The notes beneath the pieces were generated by a model that was given only the letters and a program-made list of their open reading frames with translations, searched no databases and had not been told where the DNA came from. Below are positions 42,462 through 43,489 of a stretch of 43,489 nucleotides of DNA, one piece after another. The stretch is from an uncultured bacterium (GTDB lineage: Bacteria > Planctomycetota > UBA1135 > UBA2386): contig CALCZA010000216.1 in NCBI GenBank assembly GCA_937906475.1, forward strand, positions 1-43,489, read 5' to 3'. The position numbers and the translations under genes were made by a program. The first letter of the stretch is position 1. Every line of letters starts with the position of its first letter.

Positions 42462-43486
42462 CTGGCAGCGATTCGGCCGAGGCCAAGCCAACCGCAGTGT
42501 TGTTCTGCCCAGGCCGCGGTTCCTACACCAAGGAAGAGCTCGGCTTCGTCGGGCGCACGGTGCAATCCGGACCCGTCACCGATGCACTCGCCGCTTCGGA
42601 CCGAGCCCGTCGCGAACAAGGTCGACCAACACTGACCGAAGTCGACGCTGCCGAGAAGTTCCGCCCCAGCCTGCACCTCGACGGTGAGAACGCGGCCGAA
42701 CTGATCTACTTCGGCACGATGGCCCACGTGCAGCAACTGCGTGAGCGCTACAACATCGTCGCCATCGCCGGCAACTCGCTTGGCTGGTATACCGCGCTGC
42801 CGGCCAGTGGCGCGCTCGATGCAACCAGCGGCTGGCGGCTAGTCGCGACCATGGCGGCGCTGCAAAAACAGGTGAAGGGCGGCCAGATCCTGATGACCAC
42901 GGTCGGCGAAGACTGGCAGCCCAACATGGTGCTGCGGGTCGCCGTGCAAGCGACGCTGCAAGCGCTGCAGGATCGGGGCGAAGAGTTCTACTCCGACTAC
43001 AGCATCAAACTCGGCGGCCACGACGTGCTCGCCGGGACCGAGATGGGCGTTCGTGAGTTGCTGGCGCGACTGCCCAAGGTCACCATCGGCGGGCGCGACT
43101 TCCCGTTCCGACTCGCGGGTCACGGCCCATTCCACACTTCGCTGTGCCTGCAGACCGCGCAACAAGCCGCGGAGATGCTCAGCGACCTACCGGTGCAGAT
43201 GCCGAAGTGCCACCTGATCGACGGTTTCGGCAACGTGCACAGCCCGTGGTCCGCCGACCCCCGCGAACTTCTGCGCTACACGCTGCACAACCAGGTCGTC
43301 GACACGTTCGACTTCTCTGCCTGCGTACGCACCGCAATGCGCGAGTTCCAGCCCGATGTATTGCTGTGTGCCGGCCCAGGACAATCGCTACGAGCACCAG
43401 TCGGTCACTGCGTGATGCGAGAGGGCTGGCGCGGCATTCGCGACAAGGGGGCGTTGTTCGCGTCCTCACTCATCGCGACCAGCTAA
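42434..43486 (+). CDS. FabD-like acyltransferase lacking the malonyl-binding Arg
   Basis: A 350-residue acyltransferase whose start lies inside the E1 gene. Features: a modified N-terminal loop (CPGRGS where FabD has PGQGS), the nucleophile Ser115 in IAGNSLGWYTAL (usual GHSLG), catalytic His234 in GHGPFHTSL and the C-terminal GPGQSLR. In FabD an Arg 25 residues after the Ser binds the malonyl carboxylate; here that position is Met140, with no Arg in the immediate loop. A non-dicarboxylic acyl substrate is therefore possible (inference). It ends 3 bp before the window end. With the E1 enzyme it may form a module for acyl transfer to a carrier protein or CoA. Confidence 0.88.
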   Translation: MGDAIESDLTGSDSAEAKPTAVLFCPGRGSYTKEELGFVGRTVQSGPVTDALAASDRARREQGRPTLTEVDAAEKFRPSLHLDGENAAELIYFGTMAHVQQLRERYNIVAIAGNSLGWYTALPASGALDATSGWRLVATMAALQKQVKGGQILMTTVGEDWQPNMVLRVAVQATLQALQDRGEEFYSDYSIKLGGHDVLAGTEMGVRELLARLPKVTIGGRDFPFRLAGHGPFHTSLCLQTAQQAAEMLSDLPVQMPKCHLIDGFGNVHSPWSADPRELLRYTLHNQVVDTFDFSACVRTAMREFQPDVLLCAGPGQSLRAPVGHCVMREGWRGIRDKGALFASSLIATS

Positions 43487-43489
43487 CGC

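Overview
The window is GC-rich (around 60% by eye) and densely packed bacterial chromosome with short intergenic gaps. Its genes are nearly all housekeeping or envelope functions. There is no rRNA, tRNA, CRISPR array, transposase or phage module that I can support. The lineage cannot be proven from sequence alone, but a Planctomycetota-type bacterium fits best. The clues are a HEAT-repeat plus von Willebrand A protein beside an ECF sigma/anti-sigma pair, a very large exported protein built of carboxypeptidase-regulatory-like repeats, many short genes of unknown function, and few convincing Shine-Dalgarno sequences. This is inference.

Layout. 1-1374: a truncated secreted protein with a KGEQG tandem repeat, divergent from a secreted YVTN beta-propeller. 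1730-4604: etfB, etfA and ychF, all forward. 4787-6406: a reverse-strand polytopic membrane protein of unknown function. 6559-9160: a translationally coupled modABC molybdate transporter. 9184-16127: a reverse-strand run, read as prfB, purH, a small unknown gene, yggS, nth, and an osmoprotectant/ergothioneine-type ABC ATPase with its fused binding-protein/permease. Most of these genes overlap by 4 bp. prfB carries an intact RF2-type programmed +1 frameshift site. 16540-16956: a solo Fis-type regulator. 17212-21770: a divergent envelope module with a DUF4097-like lipoprotein on one side and an ECF sigma factor, zinc-finger anti-sigma factor and HEAT/VWA protein on the other. 21815-24663: a small membrane protein, a CaCA-type cation exchanger and a tRNA nucleotidyltransferase-like HD protein. 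24783-27743: a 986-residue repeat protein. 27848-30838: an M24 aminopeptidase, an EI24/CysZ-like protein and a DUF3592-like protein. 30835-33996: a threonine/serine dehydratase-like enzyme and a GH63/MGH-like glycosidase with a Lys/Ala-rich tail. 34473-36754: a TruC-like pseudouridine synthase divergent from an acyl-CoA synthetase. 36770-38053: an orphan amino-group DNA methyltransferase. 38310-40102: an MtfA-like zinc peptidase, a DinB-like protein and a small conserved protein. 40152-43486: a fused E1 alpha-beta 2-oxoacid dehydrogenase overlapping a FabD-like acyltransferase.

The best candidates for undescribed biology are four. First is the E1-fusion/acyltransferase pair at the right edge; the acyltransferase seems to have lost the malonyl-binding arginine. 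Second is the ABC transporter whose binding protein is fused N-terminal to the permease. Third is the ECF/anti-sigma/DUF4097/VWA-HEAT module. Fourth is the solitary methyltransferase with an unusual motif order. Most remaining genes belong to recognisable families. No database search was run; family calls rest on motifs, length and context.
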